NCBI GenBank assembly: GCA_025459035.1
Contig: JALORJ010000160.1
Location: forward strand, 1 to 6,363
DNA length: 6,363 bases
Direction: 5' to 3'
Source: Burkholderiales bacterium
GTDB lineage: Bacteria; Pseudomonadota; Gammaproteobacteria; Burkholderiales; Ga0077523
The position numbers and the translations under genes are program-made. The first letter of the stretch is position 1. Every line of letters starts with the position of its first letter. The notes below the pieces were generated by a model. It saw only the letters and a program-made list of their open reading frames with translations, was not told the DNA's origin and made no database searches. Positions 4,862 through 6,363 of this stretch are shown piece by piece.

Positions 4862-6363
4862 CGAGGATCGGTGGGTCGGTCGGTACCCGGCCCGTGGCGC
4901 GCCGATGGGCCCGTCGCAGCGCCGCCGCGTCGGGCTGGCGCCAGCGCGCGGCCACGTGCTGGTCCGGTCGCAGCAGATAGACGCAGCCCGGCGATGCGTC
5001 GAGGCGCTGCGCGAGCAGCCCCTGCGCGTCGATCACGGCACGCACGTCGGGGCCCGTCACCGCGGACGCAGCCGTCTGCGCCGCCGCCACCGTCGCGAAC
5101 ACGACGCTGATGCGCAGCGGTTCGTCGGTCGCGCGCGCAAGCATCGCCACCGCCGCGCCGATCGCATCGGGTGTCGACGGTGCGAACAGCACCGCGTCGA
5201 AGCGCCCCCCGAGCAGGTCGATCCACGCGACCGCGCGCCCGTCGGGCATCGCCACCGGCGCATCGATCGCCGGGCTGCCGGGCGAGACCGCCGCATCGAA
5301 CGCGTCCACGTCGGCGGTCGACAGCGCCGCCGCGGCGCGATAGGTCGTCGGCAGCGACAGGCGCCCGCTGTTGACCAGCCGCCGCGCGAACGCGTGGTCC
5401 TGCGCCAGCGCGAGCACGGCATCGCGGAACACCCGGCTCACGGCCGACTTCGGCGTGATGAAGTCGGTCGATCGCGTCGACTCGCGGATGTTCTCGTCGG
5501 CGGCCTCGATGCGCTCGGCGTCGTAGGTGTCGATCAGCGTCGCCGGCGACGCGCCGCGCAGCACGCGCGCGAGCTTCCAGCCGAGGTTGTCGGCGTCCTG
5601 CACGCCGCTGTTGCAGCCGCGCGCACCGAACGGCGACACCTGATGGGCCGCATCGCCGGCGAAGACCACCCGACCGTGCACGAAGCGGTCGAGGCGTCGA
5701 CACTGGAACGTGTAGACGCTCACCCACTCGAGCTCGAAAGGCCGGTCGTCGCCCAGCATCGCGCGGATGCGCGGGATCACGCGCTCGGGCTGCTTCTCGA
5801 CCTCGGGATCGGCGTCCCAACCCAGCTGGAAGTCGATGCGCCAGACGTCGTCGGCCTGCCGGTGCAGCAGCACCGACTGCTGCGGATGGAACGGCGGGTC
5901 GAACCAGAACCAGCGCTCGGTCGGGTAGTCGCCGACCATGTGCACGTCGGCGATCAGAAAGCGGTCGCGGAACACCTGCCCGCGGAAGTCGAGCCCGAGG
6001 CTCGCGCGTACCATGCTGCGCGCACCGTCGCAGGCGATGACCCAGTCGGCGTCGAGCGTGTATGTGCCGTCGGGCGTCTCGATGGCGAGTCGCGCGCCGT
6101 CGGCCAGCGGCGTCACGCCGGTGACGCGGTTCTTCCAGCGCACCTCGGTGCGGCCGAGCGCCGCGACGCGCGCGAGCAGCGCCTCCTCGAGGTAGTACTG
6201 CTGCAGGTTCACGAAGGCGGGACGCTTGTGCCCGGCCTCGGGCAGCAGGTCGAAGCGGTACGCGAGGCGATCGCCGTGGAACACCTTGCCGATGCGCCAG
6301 CCGATGCCCTTCTCGACGACCGGATCGCCGCAGCCCAGGCGGTCGAGCACTTCGAGCGTGCGC
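4818..6363 (-). CDS. FAD-dependent aromatic hydroxylase (MhpA/MhaA-like class A flavoprotein monooxygenase), 5' end cut by window edge
   Basis: This is a predicted NAD(P)H- and O2-using flavoprotein that adds a hydroxyl group to a phenolic acid. I see 514 codons up to the stop at 4818-4820. The frame is still open at the right edge and reads RTLEVLDRLGC, an internal family segment, so the start and the GxGxxG FAD motif lie outside; the GTG at 6350 is not the true start. Seen are the DG motif CDGARSMVR (coded near 6032-6006) and the second FAD motif, AGDAAHQVSPFGARGCNSG (near 5660-5604), followed by QDADNLGWKLA. A C-terminal thioredoxin-like domain ends with CVYLLRPDQHVAARW, as in phenol and hydroxyphenylpropionate hydroxylases. 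Adding roughly 40 missing residues gives about 555, normal for the group. The downstream homogentisate dioxygenase suggests that homogentisate is the product and 3-hydroxyphenylacetate a candidate substrate; 3-hydroxyphenylpropionate or another phenolic acid remains possible. Confidence 0.9.
   Translation of the reverse strand, partial: RTLEVLDRLGCGDPVVEKGIGWRIGKVFHGDRLAYRFDLLPEAGHKRPAFVNLQQYYLEEALLARVAALGRTEVRWKNRVTGVTPLADGARLAIETPDGTYTLDADWVIACDGARSMVRASLGLDFRGQVFRDRFLIADVHMVGDYPTERWFWFDPPFHPQQSVLLHRQADDVWRIDFQLGWDADPEVEKQPERVIPRIRAMLGDDRPFELEWVSVYTFQCRRLDRFVHGRVVFAGDAAHQVSPFGARGCNSGVQDADNLGWKLARVLRGASPATLIDTYDAERIEAADENIRESTRSTDFITPKSAVSRVFRDAVLALAQDHAFARRLVNSGRLSLPTTYRAAAALSTADVDAFDAAVSPGSPAIDAPVAMPDGRAVAWIDLLGGRFDAVLFAPSTPDAIGAAVAMLARATDEPLRISVVFATVAAAQTAASAVTGPDVRAVIDAQGLLAQRLDASPGCVYLLRPDQHVAARWRQPDAAALRRAHRRATGRVPTDPPILDADEAEHRTQPAAA

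Noticed and set aside
6348..6350. GTG at 6350 as the start of the hydroxylase
   Set aside because: The frame continues upstream with RTLE, matching the family interior, and the N-terminal FAD motif would be missing. The gene simply runs off the window.

Overview
The window is GC-rich and every gene I can support lies on the minus strand, so transcription runs from right to left. One gene encodes a protein with a PEP-CTERM surface-sorting tail, and an aromatic flavoprotein hydroxylase, a DUF2783 protein and a homogentisate dioxygenase sit together. This combination suggests a Gram-negative betaproteobacterium, probably Burkholderiales or a relative. That placement is an inference from gene content and composition.

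Right part (6363 to 3478), an aromatic-catabolism cluster. A class A flavoprotein aromatic hydroxylase enters from the right edge without its N-terminus. Its last 44 bases overlap the start of a 70-codon DUF2783 gene. After 28 bases with a good ribosome binding site comes a homogentisate 1,2-dioxygenase gene. The set resembles a peripheral route in which a hydroxylase plus small partner makes homogentisate (for example from 3-hydroxyphenylacetate) and the dioxygenase opens its ring. The dioxygenase reading frame has an in-frame TGA at codon 125 (4246-4248). Both sides of it are well conserved and in the same frame, so as read here the gene is broken by one nonsense codon, unless this is a sequencing error or the codon is read through.

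Middle part (3477 to 2021). After a 179-base gap holding a possible hairpin, an inverted repeat and a strong Shine-Dalgarno site comes a secreted glucose/sorbosone dehydrogenase-type beta-propeller. It has a signal peptide and a C-terminal PEP-CTERM sorting signal, so it is probably a surface-held quinoprotein sugar dehydrogenase.

Left part (1913 to 1). After 107 bases comes a large FAD-linked oxidase of the GlcD type fused to an iron-sulfur region (YdiJ-like 2-hydroxyacid dehydrogenase family). It runs off the left edge, so its C-terminal iron-sulfur part is not visible. It is read in the frame opposite a 765-codon plus-strand open frame, which I regard as a shadow.

No tRNA, rRNA, CRISPR array, insertion sequence or phage gene was seen. 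There is no non-coding stretch longer than 179 bases.
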